Under the pieces are notes generated by a model. That model ran no database searches, had not been told where the DNA came from, and was given only the letters and a program-made list of their open reading frames with translations. From assembly GCA_001717545.1 (NCBI GenBank), contig CP017039.1, forward strand, positions 1,364,001 to 1,428,000: a stretch of DNA of 64,000 bases, written 5' to 3'. Each line of letters starts with the position of its first letter. Position 1 is the first letter of the stretch. Below are positions 1 to 9,140 of this stretch, piece after piece. The position numbers were made by a program, and so were the translations under genes. Source of the DNA: Anaerolineaceae bacterium oral taxon 439 (GTDB taxonomy: Bacteria; Chloroflexota; Anaerolineae; Anaerolineales; Anaerolineaceae).

Positions 1-134
1 ATCAGGGTGTTGGAATCGCCCCGTTCCATGAATTTGACGCGGAAATCTCCGACGAGCTCAAGGCCGAACTCGCCGATATTGAAGCGAAAATTATTTCCGG
101 CGATATTGCGCTGAACGAAGCGTTCGTTCAATAA
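1..134 (+). CDS. BMP-family nucleoside-binding lipoprotein, C-terminal fragment
   Basis: Only the last 43 codons lie in the window, reading from base 3 to a TAA at 132-134; the rest is beyond the left edge. The visible tail (GVGIAPFHEFDAEI followed by an Asp/Glu-rich helix and IISGDIAL) matches the conserved C-terminus of basic-membrane-protein (PnrA/BmpA-like) lipoproteins, the substrate-binding subunits of nucleoside ABC importers. An ATPase and two permeases of the same transporter type follow from 323, so it is most likely their binding protein. A terminator and a new promoter separate it from them, which would allow the binding protein to be made in excess. The family call rests on a short tail plus context. 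Confidence 0.72.
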   Translation, partial: QGVGIAPFHEFDAEISDELKAELADIEAKIISGDIALNEAFVQ

Positions 135-161
135 ATCGAAATTCCGGGAGCGTTTTGAATT

Positions 162-189
162 GGGCGGGGCGTACGTTCCCGCCCTTTTT
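162..189 (+). terminator. Rho-independent terminator after the BMP gene
   Basis: A 7-bp perfect stem (GGGCGGG at 162-168 with CCCGCCC at 178-184) around a 9-nt loop is followed by TTTTT at 185-189. It lies 28 nt after the stop codon and ahead of a separate promoter, so the binding protein and the membrane genes can be expressed at different levels. Confidence 0.8.
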
Positions 190-233
190 CAATCGGCCAT
201 ATGGACGGATCTTGAGAGTTGGGTCGAAAAACA

Positions 234-262
234 TCGACATTTTCGAAAAATCAAACTATAAT
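234..262 (+). promoter_or_regulatory. Sigma-70-type promoter of the first nucleoside ABC operon
   Basis: A -35 box TCGACA (234-239) and a perfect -10 box TATAAT (257-262) are separated by exactly 17 nt. Transcription would start near 269, giving a leader of about 55 nt before the ATG at 323. The -35 box sits within an inverted repeat (TCGAAAA at 223-229 and TTTTCGA at 239-245) that could be an operator; this last point is inference. Confidence 0.6.
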
Positions 263-322
263 TATTGAATGGAAATATAAGGGCTTCCAGTCGGTAAAAT
301 ATTACGGATGAGGAGTAGAAAA

Positions 323-1870
323 ATGCCTCCGGTATTGGAATTAAAAGGGATTACCAAGCGGTTTCCCGGCGTCCTGGCCAACGATCATATCGATCTGCGC
401 CTGGAAAAAGGAGAAATTCTGGCGCTTCTGGGCGAGAACGGCGCTGGAAAATCGACGTTGATGAATATTCTGTATGGGCTGTATCAGCCGGACGAAGGCG
501 GTTTCAAGATCAATGGCCAATCGATCCAGATTCACGGGTCGATGGACGCGATTCGCGCTGGAATCGGCATGGTTCATCAGCATTTCATGTTGATTCCCGT
601 GTTCACAGTGACGGAGAACGTCATGCTGGGCGAGGAATCGGTTCGCATGGCGGGAGTTCTCGACCGTCAGTCCGCTGCCAAACGGATTACCGAAATCGCG
701 GATACGTATGGGCTGAGCCTGGATCCGAACGCGTTCGTCAAAGACCTCCCGGTCGGAATCCAGCAGCGCGTCGAAATCGTCAAGCTTCTTTATCGCAACG
801 CGAATATCCTGATTTTCGACGAGCCGACCGCGGTTCTCACGCCGCAGGAGGCTGACGACCTGTTCCGCGTCATGAAGTCGCTGACCGATCAGGGTAAATC
901 GATTATTTTTATTACGCATAAGCTTCGGGAAGTTCTCGAATACTCTGACAGGATTATGGTCATCCGGCGCGGTAAAGTCGTCGGCGAGGCGCTCCCGAAG
1001 GAATCGGATCAGGCGTCCCTGGCGTCGATGATGGTCGGGCGATCGGTGAATATTGAAAGCGATAAAGCCCCCTGCAAGCCGGGCGAGCCGGTTCTTCGTG
1101 TCAACGATCTTTACGTCAGCGACAATACGCGGACGGTTACCGTTCATGGGATTTCGTTCGAAATTCGCGCCGGCGAGATTTTAGGCGTCGCCGGCGTTCA
1201 GGGCAACGGACAGACCGAGTTGGAGGAAGCGGTAACGGGAATGCGCGATCCCGACGCGGGGACGATCGAATTCCTGGGGCGTCCATACGCGAGGCTTCAG
1301 CCGCGGAAATTTGTCGAAATGGGCGGAGCGCATGTTCCAGAGGACCGACAGCGCGACGGCCTGATCCTGGGGTTCTCGGTTGAAGACAATCTGATGCTTT
1401 GTACGTATTATAGGCCGCCGTTCTCAGTTAACGGAATTTTCGATCGCGGGGAAATTTCCGAGAACGCGCTGGAGCTGATCGAGCGGTTCGACGTCCGCCC
1501 GCCGCATCCGCTTAACGCGGTCGGGAATCTTTCCGGCGGCAACCAGCAGAAGGTCATCGTCGCGCGCGAGTTATCGCGTGGAAATAAGCTGATCGTCGCG
1601 TCGCAGCCGACGCGCGGCCTCGACATCGGTTCGATTGAATATATTCATGCGCAGCTCGTCCGGCAGCGCGACGAGGGCTGCGCCGTGCTGCTGATTTCGT
1701 CCGAGCTGGACGAGATTATGTCGTTGGCGGACCGCGTTCTTGTCATGTACAAGGGGCAGGCGATGACGCTGGTAGATCGCGACAAGACGACGAAAGAGAA
1801 GATCGGGTTATACATGGCGGGCGTCATGGACCCGTCCGAGAAGGCAGATTCCCACGAGGTCGAATCATGA
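323..1870 (+). CDS. Nucleoside ABC importer ATP-binding protein (two ABC domains)
   Basis: This is a cytoplasmic ATPase with two ABC domains in one chain, as in RbsA/YufO-type importers. The first domain has a canonical Walker A (GENGAGKST), signature region (LPVGIQQR) and Walker B (ILIFDEPTAVLT). The second has the degenerate P-loop usual for this family (GVQGNGQTE), LSGGNQQK, and ASQPTRGLD in place of a standard Walker B. Length (515 aa) is normal. An in-frame ATG at 308 exists, but AGGAG at 311-315 lies just downstream of it and is spaced 7 nt from the ATG at 323, so I chose 323. The stop overlaps the next start (ATGA), showing translational coupling to the permeases. The substrate is inferred as a nucleoside from the BMP partner. 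Confidence 0.88.
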   Translation: MPPVLELKGITKRFPGVLANDHIDLRLEKGEILALLGENGAGKSTLMNILYGLYQPDEGGFKINGQSIQIHGSMDAIRAGIGMVHQHFMLIPVFTVTENVMLGEESVRMAGVLDRQSAAKRITEIADTYGLSLDPNAFVKDLPVGIQQRVEIVKLLYRNANILIFDEPTAVLTPQEADDLFRVMKSLTDQGKSIIFITHKLREVLEYSDRIMVIRRGKVVGEALPKESDQASLASMMVGRSVNIESDKAPCKPGEPVLRVNDLYVSDNTRTVTVHGISFEIRAGEILGVAGVQGNGQTELEEAVTGMRDPDAGTIEFLGRPYARLQPRKFVEMGGAHVPEDRQRDGLILGFSVEDNLMLCTYYRPPFSVNGIFDRGEISENALELIERFDVRPPHPLNAVGNLSGGNQQKVIVARELSRGNKLIVASQPTRGLDIGSIEYIHAQLVRQRDEGCAVLLISSELDEIMSLADRVLVMYKGQAMTLVDRDKTTKEKIGLYMAGVMDPSEKADSHEVES

Positions 1871-3150
1871 GCAATACATTTTCATCGAGCGAAAAAAAGT
1901 TAAGTACCGGCGGCGTCCGTCCGGAAAACGGTTTGAGGCCTGAAAAGAAAAGAGGCTGGCTCTATCGGTTCTGGCAGGCGATTCGGATTCCGTTCCTGGC
2001 AATTTTCAGCGGTCTTCTTCTGGGCGCGATTTTTATCGCCGTTACCTCGACGCCCGTTTACATGGCGTTCAGGAACGGTTTTGGTCCCGGGATGCGCGCT
2101 GTCTTCGCGACGATCGGCGACGCTTACAGCGCGTTATTCCAGGGCGCGTTCGGCGATCCGGGAAAGATTGTCGAGGCGATCCGGAACGGCGAGAAGGTCA
2201 GCCGCGCGTTTAAACCGATTTTTCAGAGTTTGGTCGAGACGACGCCGTACCTGTTTACCGGGCTGGCGTTAGCGCTGGGTTTTCGCGCCGGCGTTTTTAA
2301 TATCGGCGGCGAGGGCCAGATTTATATCGGCGCGGTTCTGGCGACGCTCGTTGGGACGACCGATTTGGGGTTGCCCCCGGCGCTGCATATGACGGCCGCG
2401 ATCCTGCTCGGCGTGATCGGCGGGGCGGTCTGGGGCTTCGTTCCCGGTTGGTTGAAAGCGAACGCCGGGTCGCATGAAGTAATCAATACGATTATGATGA
2501 ATTATATTGCGCTTCGGTTGGTTGAATTTCTCCTGACCGGGCCGATGACAAAGACGGGCAGCGGCGGGATGCCTACGTCGAACGGGATCCTCGAATCGGC
2601 GCGGATCCCGCTCGTCTTCGCCCGTCCGTTGACGCTGCATTGGGGTTTTTTCCTTTCGATCGTGATCGCGATTCTGGCGTGGTTCCTGTTGTTCAAGACG
2701 AAATGGGGCTTCAACTTGCAGATCGCCGGCGCGAATAAGCACGCGGCAAAGTACGCCGGACTGAACGTCAAAGTGTGGATGGTGCTGGGTATGACGCTGT
2801 CCGGCGCGCTTGCCGGGCTCTGCGGCGCGGTTCAGGTCCTGGGTGTGACCTATTCGATGGGTCTGGGGGTTTCGGCCGGCTATGGATTTGACGCGATATC
2901 GCTGGCGCTGTTGGCGAATAACAATCCTCTGGCCTGCATCCCGGCGGCATTCCTGTTTGGGTTCATGAAAAACGGGTCGCGCGCGATGATGAGTCGGACG
3001 GGAATTCCGATCGATATCGTATCGATTATTCAGGCGTTTATTTTGGTCTTCATCGCCGCACCGGCGATTATTCGGACGATTTACCGGCTGCGTGGGGATT
3101 CGAAAACCGATTCGAAAGCGGTTAGCGTATCCGGATTTGGAGGTAACTGA
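1867..3150 (+). CDS. Nucleoside ABC importer permease 1 (YufP-like)
   Basis: This 427-aa inner-membrane permease belongs to the BPD_transp_2 family (the LivH/RbsC fold). After a basic cytoplasmic N-terminus (about 40 aa) comes a first membrane segment, then a soluble stretch and a bundle of hydrophobic helices. Family landmarks include FRAGVFNIGGEGQIYIGA in the middle and the EAA-like GANKHAAKYAGLNV loop followed by LAGLCGAVQVLG. The start overlaps the ATPase stop by 4 nt and its stop overlaps the next permease start, so the three genes are co-translated. It should pair with the permease at 3150 to form a heterodimeric channel. Confidence 0.87.
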   Translation: MSNTFSSSEKKLSTGGVRPENGLRPEKKRGWLYRFWQAIRIPFLAIFSGLLLGAIFIAVTSTPVYMAFRNGFGPGMRAVFATIGDAYSALFQGAFGDPGKIVEAIRNGEKVSRAFKPIFQSLVETTPYLFTGLALALGFRAGVFNIGGEGQIYIGAVLATLVGTTDLGLPPALHMTAAILLGVIGGAVWGFVPGWLKANAGSHEVINTIMMNYIALRLVEFLLTGPMTKTGSGGMPTSNGILESARIPLVFARPLTLHWGFFLSIVIAILAWFLLFKTKWGFNLQIAGANKHAAKYAGLNVKVWMVLGMTLSGALAGLCGAVQVLGVTYSMGLGVSAGYGFDAISLALLANNNPLACIPAAFLFGFMKNGSRAMMSRTGIPIDIVSIIQAFILVFIAAPAIIRTIYRLRGDSKTDSKAVSVSGFGGN

Positions 3151-4433
3151 TGAGTCAGCGCGCTGCTTCTGTGGTTGAAAGTTCTATTCATGCGCATTCG
3201 CGGTCTGTCCGCGACCGGATTATCGGAGCGTTGCTTGTATTTTTCGCGGCGGTGATCTATTTTGCGTTTACAACGGCTTCGACCCCGTCGACAATCTCAA
3301 CGTTTATCATGGCCCCTGGCGGGGCTACGCGTGGGGTCATGGATGATTTGGCGCTTCCTTCCCGCGCGATCCTGATCGGGATTACCGTCGTTTTGGCGCT
3401 TTTGGGTCTCTGGCTCCTGACGTTCGGGTCAAAAGGGCGATCGAACGCATTTCTCGTCGCTGGCGGCGTCGGGTTGATTCTGGCGTTTCTGGTTTACGTT
3501 TCGTTCGATAAGCGGCTGAATTTCGCGAGCCTGTTTAACTCAGCGTTGACGATGTCGGTTCCGATCGCGCTCGGCGCGCTCTCCGGGATCCTTTCGGAGC
3601 GCTCCGGGATCACGAATATCGCCGTCGAAGGGTACATGCTGATTTCGGCGATGGTTGGGTCGATCGTCGGGTCGGTAACGAAGAATATCTGGCTTGGCGT
3701 GCTGGCTGCGATGCTGTCGAGCGGGCTGCTCTCCGGCGTTCATGCCTGGTTATCGATTCACTACAAGGTCAACCAGGTCATCTCCGGTACCGTTATTAAT
3801 ATTTTTTCTCTGGGATTGACCTCGTATATCTCGTCCATGTACTTGCAGAATATTCAGGCGCTGAATAAAACGCCGCGCTTTCCGACCGTCTCGATCCCGC
3901 TCCTGGCCGATATTCCGTTTTTCGGCCCGGTTCTCTTCAGCAACAGCCTTCTCGTGTTTGGGATGCTCCTGCTGGTACTGGCGTTTAACTTCCTGCTGTT
4001 TAAGACGCGCTGGGGACTTCGCCTCCGCGCAGTGGGGGAACATCCGAAAGCCGCGGATACGCTCGGCGTCAACGTTTTCAAAACGCGTTACATGGCGGTT
4101 ATTTTATCCGGTTTGATCGCGGGCATTGGCGGCGCTTACTTCTCGCTGGGTTCGGTCGGCCGCTTCGACGAAGGGATGACCGCTGGGAAAGGGTTTATTT
4201 CTCTGGCGGCGATGATTTTCGGCGGATGGAACCCGATTCCGTCGTTCCTCGCCGGCGTTCTTTTCGGGTTTGCTGACGCGCTGGCGTCGGCCGTCTCGAT
4301 TCTTGGCTCGCCGATTCCAGGGCAGTTTATTAACATGCTGCCTTACGTGATTACGATGGTCGTTCTGGGCGGCGTCGTTGGGAAGGGCGCGACCGGGCCG
4401 GCGGCGGCGGGCGTCCCATACGAAAAAGAATAG
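3150..4433 (+). CDS. Nucleoside ABC importer permease 2 (YufQ-like)
   Basis: This is the second BPD_transp_2 permease, 427 aa and mostly hydrophobic. It carries the family motif ERSGITNIAVEGYMLISA near residue 150, the cytoplasmic coupling loop GEHPKAADTLGVNVF near 290, and a glycine-rich GIGGAYFSLG segment after it. The N-terminus is longer than in most YufQ-type permeases, with extra hydrophobic helices before the conserved core. The start overlaps the previous stop (TGATG), with GGAGG 5 nt upstream. It is the last gene of the operon and is followed by a strong bidirectional terminator. Confidence 0.87.
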   Translation: MSQRAASVVESSIHAHSRSVRDRIIGALLVFFAAVIYFAFTTASTPSTISTFIMAPGGATRGVMDDLALPSRAILIGITVVLALLGLWLLTFGSKGRSNAFLVAGGVGLILAFLVYVSFDKRLNFASLFNSALTMSVPIALGALSGILSERSGITNIAVEGYMLISAMVGSIVGSVTKNIWLGVLAAMLSSGLLSGVHAWLSIHYKVNQVISGTVINIFSLGLTSYISSMYLQNIQALNKTPRFPTVSIPLLADIPFFGPVLFSNSLLVFGMLLLVLAFNFLLFKTRWGLRLRAVGEHPKAADTLGVNVFKTRYMAVILSGLIAGIGGAYFSLGSVGRFDEGMTAGKGFISLAAMIFGGWNPIPSFLAGVLFGFADALASAVSILGSPIPGQFINMLPYVITMVVLGGVVGKGATGPAAAGVPYEKE

Positions 4434-4455
4434 CTTTTCCTTATTATTCTTTATA

Positions 4456-4501
4456 AAAGAAGACGGCGGGCATATTTCCAATCGCGCCCGCCGTCTTCTT
4501 T
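4456..4501. terminator. Bidirectional terminator between convergent operons
   Basis: A perfect 16-bp inverted repeat (4456-4471 and 4486-4501) has an A-rich outer left end and a T-rich outer right end. It can end both the plus-strand ABC operon and the minus-strand ddl-cupin pair. Confidence 0.85.
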
Positions 4502-4522
4502 CAGTATTGCGCTGGGAAAAAC

Positions 4523-4864
4523 TCAGGCTCGTCCGAAGTCGTCCTCAACCCGAACGATATCGTCCTCAGGGCAGATACCGAGCTGCGTTTCAATCAGGAC
4601 GAGCGTTTCGGCGGTATTGTTTTCGATCCGGTGCCGCTGTTCCTTTTCGATCCGGACGACGTCGCCGGCGCTTACCTGGAAGCGTTTTTCGCCGAGCGTC
4701 ATCAAGCCGGAGCCCTGAACGATGACCCAGACTTCGGCGCGCTGATGATGGTACTGGAGCGAAAGGCGCTTTCCGGGAAAAACGAAAATCCGCTTCACGC
4801 GGTACGACGGTTCAAACAGGTATTCTTCCCATCGGCCCCACGGGCGATTATCGAAATCGATCAT
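4523..4864 (-). CDS. Mannose-6-phosphate isomerase/ManC C-terminal-type cupin
   Basis: This 113-aa single-domain cupin matches the C-terminal domain of type II phosphomannose isomerase/GDP-mannose pyrophosphorylase. It shows RPWGRWEEY at the start, KRIFVFPGKRLSLQYHHQR (cupin motif 1 with metal-binding His), a glycine turn, and GDVVRIEKEQRHRIEN (motif 2). It ends with EDDIVRVEDDFGRA, the usual end of these proteins. No nucleotidyltransferase domain is present, so it is a stand-alone sugar-phosphate isomerase-like cupin; the actual sugar is not determinable. GAGGAG lies 10 nt upstream of the ATG. The gene lies 33 nt after the D-Ala ligase gene and is probably co-transcribed with it. Confidence 0.82.
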   Translation of the reverse strand: MIDFDNRPWGRWEEYLFEPSYRVKRIFVFPGKRLSLQYHHQRAEVWVIVQGSGLMTLGEKRFQVSAGDVVRIEKEQRHRIENNTAETLVLIETQLGICPEDDIVRVEDDFGRA

Positions 4865-4897
4865 GTCGTTTGGTCTCCTCTATTCGTTTTGGGGGTA

Positions 4898-5977
4898 CTA
4901 ACTCGAAATGGAATCGCGGAATATCGCGTTCACCGCGATCCGGTTGCAGAGGTCCGCATACGCGATTCCGGCCGTGGCGGCTTCTTTCGGGAGCAGGCTC
5001 CCGGGCGTCATTCCCGGCAGCGTATTCGCTTCAAGGCAATACGCCGTTCCGCCGTCGTCGACGCGAAAATCGATTCGGGAATAATACCCAAGCCGGAGTC
5101 CCTGATGGATCCTGAGCGCTTTGGATTGAAGGGCGGCGCTGAGCTCGTCGGGAATCTCCGCGGGGCAGATCTCGCGCGTCCGTTCGCTCTGATATTTCGA
5201 TTCATAGTCGAACCAGCCGGATTGCGGGATGATCTCGATCGGGGGGAGCGGCTTTCCGTCTAAGATACCGACGCTGAATTCGCGTCCGGATATGAACCGT
5301 TCGATCAGGACGTCGCCGTCGCTCCCGGTTTTATCGGACGTCGTCGCGACGCGAATCGCCTCGGCGCATTCCGCTTCATTGTTCGGGATACTCACGCCGA
5401 TACTCGATCCGCCGCGCGGCGGCTTTACGACGCAGGGGAAGCCGATTTTCTCGCGGACTCCGGCGAAGTCGATCTCCTCGATCGTTCTGTAATAGAGCCA
5501 GTCCGGCGTTTCACAGCCAAGCGAGCGGATCAGGTTTTTCGAAAGCTGCTTATCCATCGCGATCACGCAATCGGCAAAATCGGACCCGGTATACGGGATC
5601 CCGAGGAGGTCGAAGGCGGCCTGAAGCTGACCGTTCTCTCCGGCGGCGCCATGGAGCGCGATAAAGGCGACGTCCGCCGCCCGGCAGAGGTCTAAGACAT
5701 GCACGCCGAAATAGCCGGATCCGTTCCGGATCCGGTTTTCGCGGAGTCTCGCCAGGTTCGGCGGCGTTCGCGGAACCTGATAAGCATAATCCTGATAATC
5801 TGGACGCGCCAGGAAAAGCGATTCGGGCTCCCGATCGAGCTCCGGAAGCCCGAGCCAGACGTCGACGAGCGCGACGGCGTGGCCGGCGTCGGCTAAGGCG
5901 TTACTGATTTTGCAGCCGGAAGCCCAGGAGACATCTCGTTCTCCGGAATTCCCTCCGGCCAGTACAGCGATTTTCAT
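4898..5977 (-). CDS. ddl: D-alanine--D-alanine ligase
   Basis: This ATP-grasp enzyme would join two D-alanines for peptidoglycan precursors in the cytoplasm. The N-terminal GGNSGERDVS glycine-rich motif, the ATP-grasp lid PPRGGSSIGV and the metal-binding C-terminal block (YCLEANTLPGMTPGSLLP) are all present. Length is normal (359 aa from this start). The reading frame allows a TTG start at 5983; I prefer the ATG at 5977, which begins directly with the conserved MKIAVLAGG. A ribosome site (AAGGA) lies upstream of both. Whether it makes D-Ala-D-Ala or D-Ala-D-Lac cannot be settled by eye. It is followed by the cupin gene and has no division or murein genes beside it. Confidence 0.88.
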   Translation of the reverse strand: MKIAVLAGGNSGERDVSWASGCKISNALADAGHAVALVDVWLGLPELDREPESLFLARPDYQDYAYQVPRTPPNLARLRENRIRNGSGYFGVHVLDLCRAADVAFIALHGAAGENGQLQAAFDLLGIPYTGSDFADCVIAMDKQLSKNLIRSLGCETPDWLYYRTIEEIDFAGVREKIGFPCVVKPPRGGSSIGVSIPNNEAECAEAIRVATTSDKTGSDGDVLIERFISGREFSVGILDGKPLPPIEIIPQSGWFDYESKYQSERTREICPAEIPDELSAALQSKALRIHQGLRLGYYSRIDFRVDDGGTAYCLEANTLPGMTPGSLLPKEAATAGIAYADLCNRIAVNAIFRDSISS

Positions 5978-6138
5978 CAGCAAAAATTTCCTTTTTGATT
6001 TCTCAATTTCCCGCGGTTAAAGGTTTCTCAGCCGCAAAGTTATTGTATCACCCTGACGAAATGAGGCGGAGGCGGCGAATTCAAACGGTGACCCGGGGAG
6101 GCGCGCGGAAGAGGACGGGGAAAGCCGGACAGGTAAAC

Positions 6139-6167
6139 GAAAGAGACCGCGTGGCGCGGCCCCTTTC
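6139..6167 (-). terminator. Hairpin terminator downstream of groEL
   Basis: A 13-bp stem with two G-U pairs (6139-6151 with 6155-6167) and a 3-nt loop lies about 30 nt after the groEL stop on the minus strand. The T tract is weak, so termination could be partial. Confidence 0.55.
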
Positions 6168-6195
6168 ATGATTTTCGTATAGATACGAACGAAGA

Positions 6196-7824
6196 TTAAT
6201 ATTCGGGCATCTGCGGAGCGGCAGGTTTCGCCGGTTCCGGAATTTCGGTGACCAGAGCTTCGGTCGTCAGGATCATCGCGGCGATCGAGGCGGCGTTTTC
6301 GAGCGCGCCGCGCGTGACCTTCGCCGGGTCGATAATACCGCCGTCAACCATGTCGATATAGCTGTCTTTGAGGACGTCGTAGCCGATCTGCTTCGATTTC
6401 TTCGACTTCTGCTGCGCGCGGATGTTGCTGGCGATAACGGAGCCGTCGCGTCCGGCGTTCTCCGCGATTTTCTTCATCGGGCAATCCAGCGCTTTGCGGA
6501 CGATATTGATCCCGGTCTGGATATCTTCGTTGCGGTCCTTGAGGTCGGCGATCTTGCTCATGGCGTTGACGAGCGCAACGCCGCCGCCCGGGACGATCCC
6601 TTCTTCAACCGCGGCGCGCGTCGCCGAGAGAGCGTCTTCGACGCGATGTTTCTTTTCTTTGAGCTCGACTTCCGTCGCCGCGCCGACGCGGATAATCGCG
6701 ACGCCGCCGGAGAGTTTCGCTAAGCGTTCCTGAAGCTTTTCGCGATCGTAATCGCTCGTCGTCTTATCGATTTCGGCTCGGATCTGGTCGACGCGGGCCT
6801 TAATTTCGTTCGCGTCGCCGCGACCGCCGACGATCGTCGTATTTTCTTTATCGGAAATGACCTTTTCGCAGCGGCCAAGGTCGGAAATCTGGACGGAATC
6901 GAGCTTTCGCCCGGTTTCTTCGCTGATGACCTGAGCGGCGGTCAGGATCGCGATATCCTGGAGCATCGCCTTCCGCCGATCGCCGAAGCCCGGCGCCTTG
7001 ATCGCGAGGACGTTGAGCATGCCGCGAAGTTTGTTGAGGACGAGGGTCGCGAGCGCTTCGCCGTCGATATCTTCGGCGATAATAACGACGTCGCGTTTCC
7101 CGGTCTGGACGAGCTTTTCGAGGATCGGGACGAGATCCTGCGCGGCCGAGATCTTCTTATCATGAATCAGGATATACGGATCGCTGATAACGGATTCCAT
7201 CTTGTCGGTGTCGGTCATGAAATACGAGCTGATATACCCGCGATCGAATTTCATTCCTTCGACGTACTCGGTTTCGAATTCAAGCCCCTTGGATTCTTCG
7301 ACGGTGATCACGCCGTCTTTCCCGACTTTGTCCATGACGTCGGCGATCAGGTTCCCGATATGTTCGTCCTGCGCCGAGATCGTGGCAACGTTGGCAATAT
7401 CGGTCTTGGTCGTGACTTCGATCGCCTGATCGCGGATATCTTCGGCGACGATCTTCGCGGCGACTTCGATCCCGCGCTTGAGCATCATCGGATTCGCGCC
7501 GGCGGCTAAGGTTTTCAGCCCTTCTGTAACGATTGCGTGCGCCAGGACGGTCGAGGTCGTCGTTCCGTCGCCGGCGATGTCGTTCGTTTTCGCGGAAGCT
7601 TCTTTCAGCAGCTGAGCGCCCATATTTTCGAACGGATCGGGTAATTCAACTTCCTTCGCGACGGTCACGCCGTCGTGGGTAATCGTCGGAGAACCGAATT
7701 TCTGCTCGATCGCGACGTTCCGGCCTTTCGGACCCAGCGTCGTCGAAACCGCGTTCGCGACTGCGTCGATACCGATCTTAAGTTTATTTCGAGCGTCTTC
7801 ACCGAATAATAATTTTTTTGCCAT
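6196..7824 (-). CDS. groL: 60-kDa chaperonin GroEL
   Basis: This is the ATP-dependent tetradecameric chaperonin that folds proteins inside the GroES-capped chamber. It starts with [17 protein letters not shown] and carries the phosphate-binding loop [15 protein letters not shown] near residue 87. The NAGRDGSVI and [11 protein letters not shown] equatorial segments are present, as is the conserved C-terminal [19 protein letters not shown]. Length (542 aa) is standard. The tail ends in PAAPQMPEY, without the Gly-Gly-Met repeats typical of many GroELs. It lies 38 nt downstream of groES in the same transcript, controlled by the CIRCE-like element at 8190-8215. Confidence 0.98.
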   Translation of the reverse strand: MAKKLLFGEDARNKLKIGIDAVANAVSTTLGPKGRNVAIEQKFGSPTITHDGVTVAKEVELPDPFENMGAQLLKEASAKTNDIAGDGTTTSTVLAHAIVTEGLKTLAAGANPMMLKRGIEVAAKIVAEDIRDQAIEVTTKTDIANVATISAQDEHIGNLIADVMDKVGKDGVITVEESKGLEFETEYVEGMKFDRGYISSYFMTDTDKMESVISDPYILIHDKKISAAQDLVPILEKLVQTGKRDVVIIAEDIDGEALATLVLNKLRGMLNVLAIKAPGFGDRRKAMLQDIAILTAAQVISEETGRKLDSVQISDLGRCEKVISDKENTTIVGGRGDANEIKARVDQIRAEIDKTTSDYDREKLQERLAKLSGGVAIIRVGAATEVELKEKKHRVEDALSATRAAVEEGIVPGGGVALVNAMSKIADLKDRNEDIQTGINIVRKALDCPMKKIAENAGRDGSVIASNIRAQQKSKKSKQIGYDVLKDSYIDMVDGGIIDPAKVTRGALENAASIAAMILTTEALVTEIPEPAKPAAPQMPEY

Positions 7825-7862
7825 GATACTTTATGTCCCTTCGTTGTTTTTAGAAAAAAGAA

Positions 7863-8150
7863 TTATTGAACGATCGCGAGAACGTCGGATTCGCGCAGGA
7901 TAAGATATTTCTTTCCGTCCATCTTGATCTCGGTTCCGGAATATTTCGCGAAAAGAACGACGTCGTTGACATGAACGTCCGGAGTGACGCGTTCGCCTTT
8001 ATCGTTGCGTTCGCCTTCGCCAACGGCGAGAACGGTCGCTTTCTGGGGCTTTTCTTTCGCGGTTTCCGGTAATACGATCCCCCCGGCGGTGATATCCTGT
8101 TCTTCGATCGGTTCAACAACCAAACGATTTCCCAACGGTTTTAAGTTCAT
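7863..8150 (-). CDS. groS: 10-kDa co-chaperonin GroES
   Basis: This 95-aa protein is the lid of the GroEL chamber. It begins [23 protein letters not shown], with the mobile loop ([16 protein letters not shown]) that contacts GroEL, and contains the conserved [12 protein letters not shown] and [12 protein letters not shown] segments. It is the first gene of the groESL operon, behind a consensus promoter and a CIRCE-like operator. Confidence 0.98.
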   Translation of the reverse strand: MNLKPLGNRLVVEPIEEQDITAGGIVLPETAKEKPQKATVLAVGEGERNDKGERVTPDVHVNDVVLFAKYSGTEIKMDGKKYLILRESDVLAIVQ

Positions 8151-8189
8151 TACAGTCCTCCATCCAATATTTTTGGCTTTTTCCCAGTT

Positions 8190-8215
8190 TTAGCACTTAA
8201 AAGCTTGAGTGCTAA
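8190..8215 (-). promoter_or_regulatory. CIRCE-like HrcA operator of groESL
   Basis: On the minus strand the arms are TTAGCACTC and AAGTGCTAA. CIRCE is normally TTAGCACTC-N9-GAGTGCTAA. Here one arm is perfect, the other has one mismatch, and the spacer is 8 nt instead of 9. It lies just after the -10 box, as expected for repression by HrcA. hrcA itself is not in the window. Confidence 0.85.
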
Positions 8216-8226
8216 CGGTTGCTCCA

Positions 8227-8255
8227 ATCATACAGGTTCTGAATTTGAATGTCAA
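8227..8255 (-). promoter_or_regulatory. Consensus SigA promoter of groESL
   Basis: Read on the minus strand: -35 TTGACA (8250-8255), 17-nt spacer, -10 TATGAT (8227-8232). The start of transcription would fall within or at the edge of the CIRCE-like repeat, so HrcA binding would block initiation. Confidence 0.85.
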
Positions 8256-8377
8256 GCGTGTTTAAGCGTTTCTAATAAAACTCTTACAAGCGTTTCACCG
8301 GTTTTTCCGCCTGGACGGGACCGCATGAGTTTTCCGGGAAACGCCGCGGCGGGCGGGAAACTAGTAGAATAGAAGGC

Positions 8378-9106
8378 ATGAAGTTCGATATCTTTACGCT
8401 TATTCCGGAAGCTTTTCCGGCTTACCTTTCTTCGAGTATCCTGGCCAGGGCGATCGAGAATGGGATTATTTCCGTCGACGTTCATAATATCCGCGATTGG
8501 GCGACAGATAAGCATCATATTACGGACGAACCGCCGTACGGCGGCGGGGGCGGGATGGTCATGAAAGTCGAGCCGGTTTTCGACGCGGTCGAATCGGTTC
8601 TGGGGACGCCTCCCGATTGCCCGGTTGTCCTGCTGACGCCGCAGGGGCGCGTTTTCGATCAGCAGGCCGCGCGTCAGTTCGCGCGGCTACCGCGTCTGGC
8701 GATGATCTGCGGCCGATATGAGGGGTTCGACGAACGGATCCGGACGCACCTCGCGACGGACGAAATTTCGATCGGCGATTTTGTCCTGACCGGCGGCGAG
8801 CTTCCCGCGCTGGCGATTCTCGACGCGGTCAGCCGCAACCTTTCCGGCGTCTTAGGCGACCCGGACGGCGCGTTCGACGATTCGCATGCGCAGTTCCTTC
8901 TTGAATACCCTCACTATACCCGTCCGGCGGTTTACCGCGGATGGGAGGTCCCGGATGTGCTGCTGAGCGGGAACCATGCGAAAATCGCGGCGTGGCGTCG
9001 CGAGGAATCGCTCCGGCGGACGCGCGCGCGCCGTCCGGAGCTGCTGGAGCGAGCGGAGCTCAGCGAAGCGGACCGGAAGTTCCTCCGTGAATTAACCGAC
9101 GACTGA
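8378..9106 (+). CDS. trmD: tRNA (guanine-N1)-methyltransferase TrmD
   Basis: TrmD uses S-adenosylmethionine to make m1G37 in tRNAs and prevents +1 frameshifting. The protein starts MKFDIFTLIPEAF and has PPYGGGGGMVMK. The trefoil-knot SAM site segments GRYEGFDERI and SIGDFVLTGGELPAL are present, as is the HYTRPAVYRGWEVPDVLLSG substrate loop. Length (242 aa) is normal. A short ribosome site (GAAGG) precedes the ATG. Its usual neighbours rpsP, rimM and rplS are absent here; it stands alone between the divergent groESL operon and tgt. Confidence 0.96.
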   Translation: MKFDIFTLIPEAFPAYLSSSILARAIENGIISVDVHNIRDWATDKHHITDEPPYGGGGGMVMKVEPVFDAVESVLGTPPDCPVVLLTPQGRVFDQQAARQFARLPRLAMICGRYEGFDERIRTHLATDEISIGDFVLTGGELPALAILDAVSRNLSGVLGDPDGAFDDSHAQFLLEYPHYTRPAVYRGWEVPDVLLSGNHAKIAAWRREESLRRTRARRPELLERAELSEADRKFLRELTDD

Positions 9107-9140
9107 CGATTCTTACGGTACAAATCATATCAGAGGCTTT

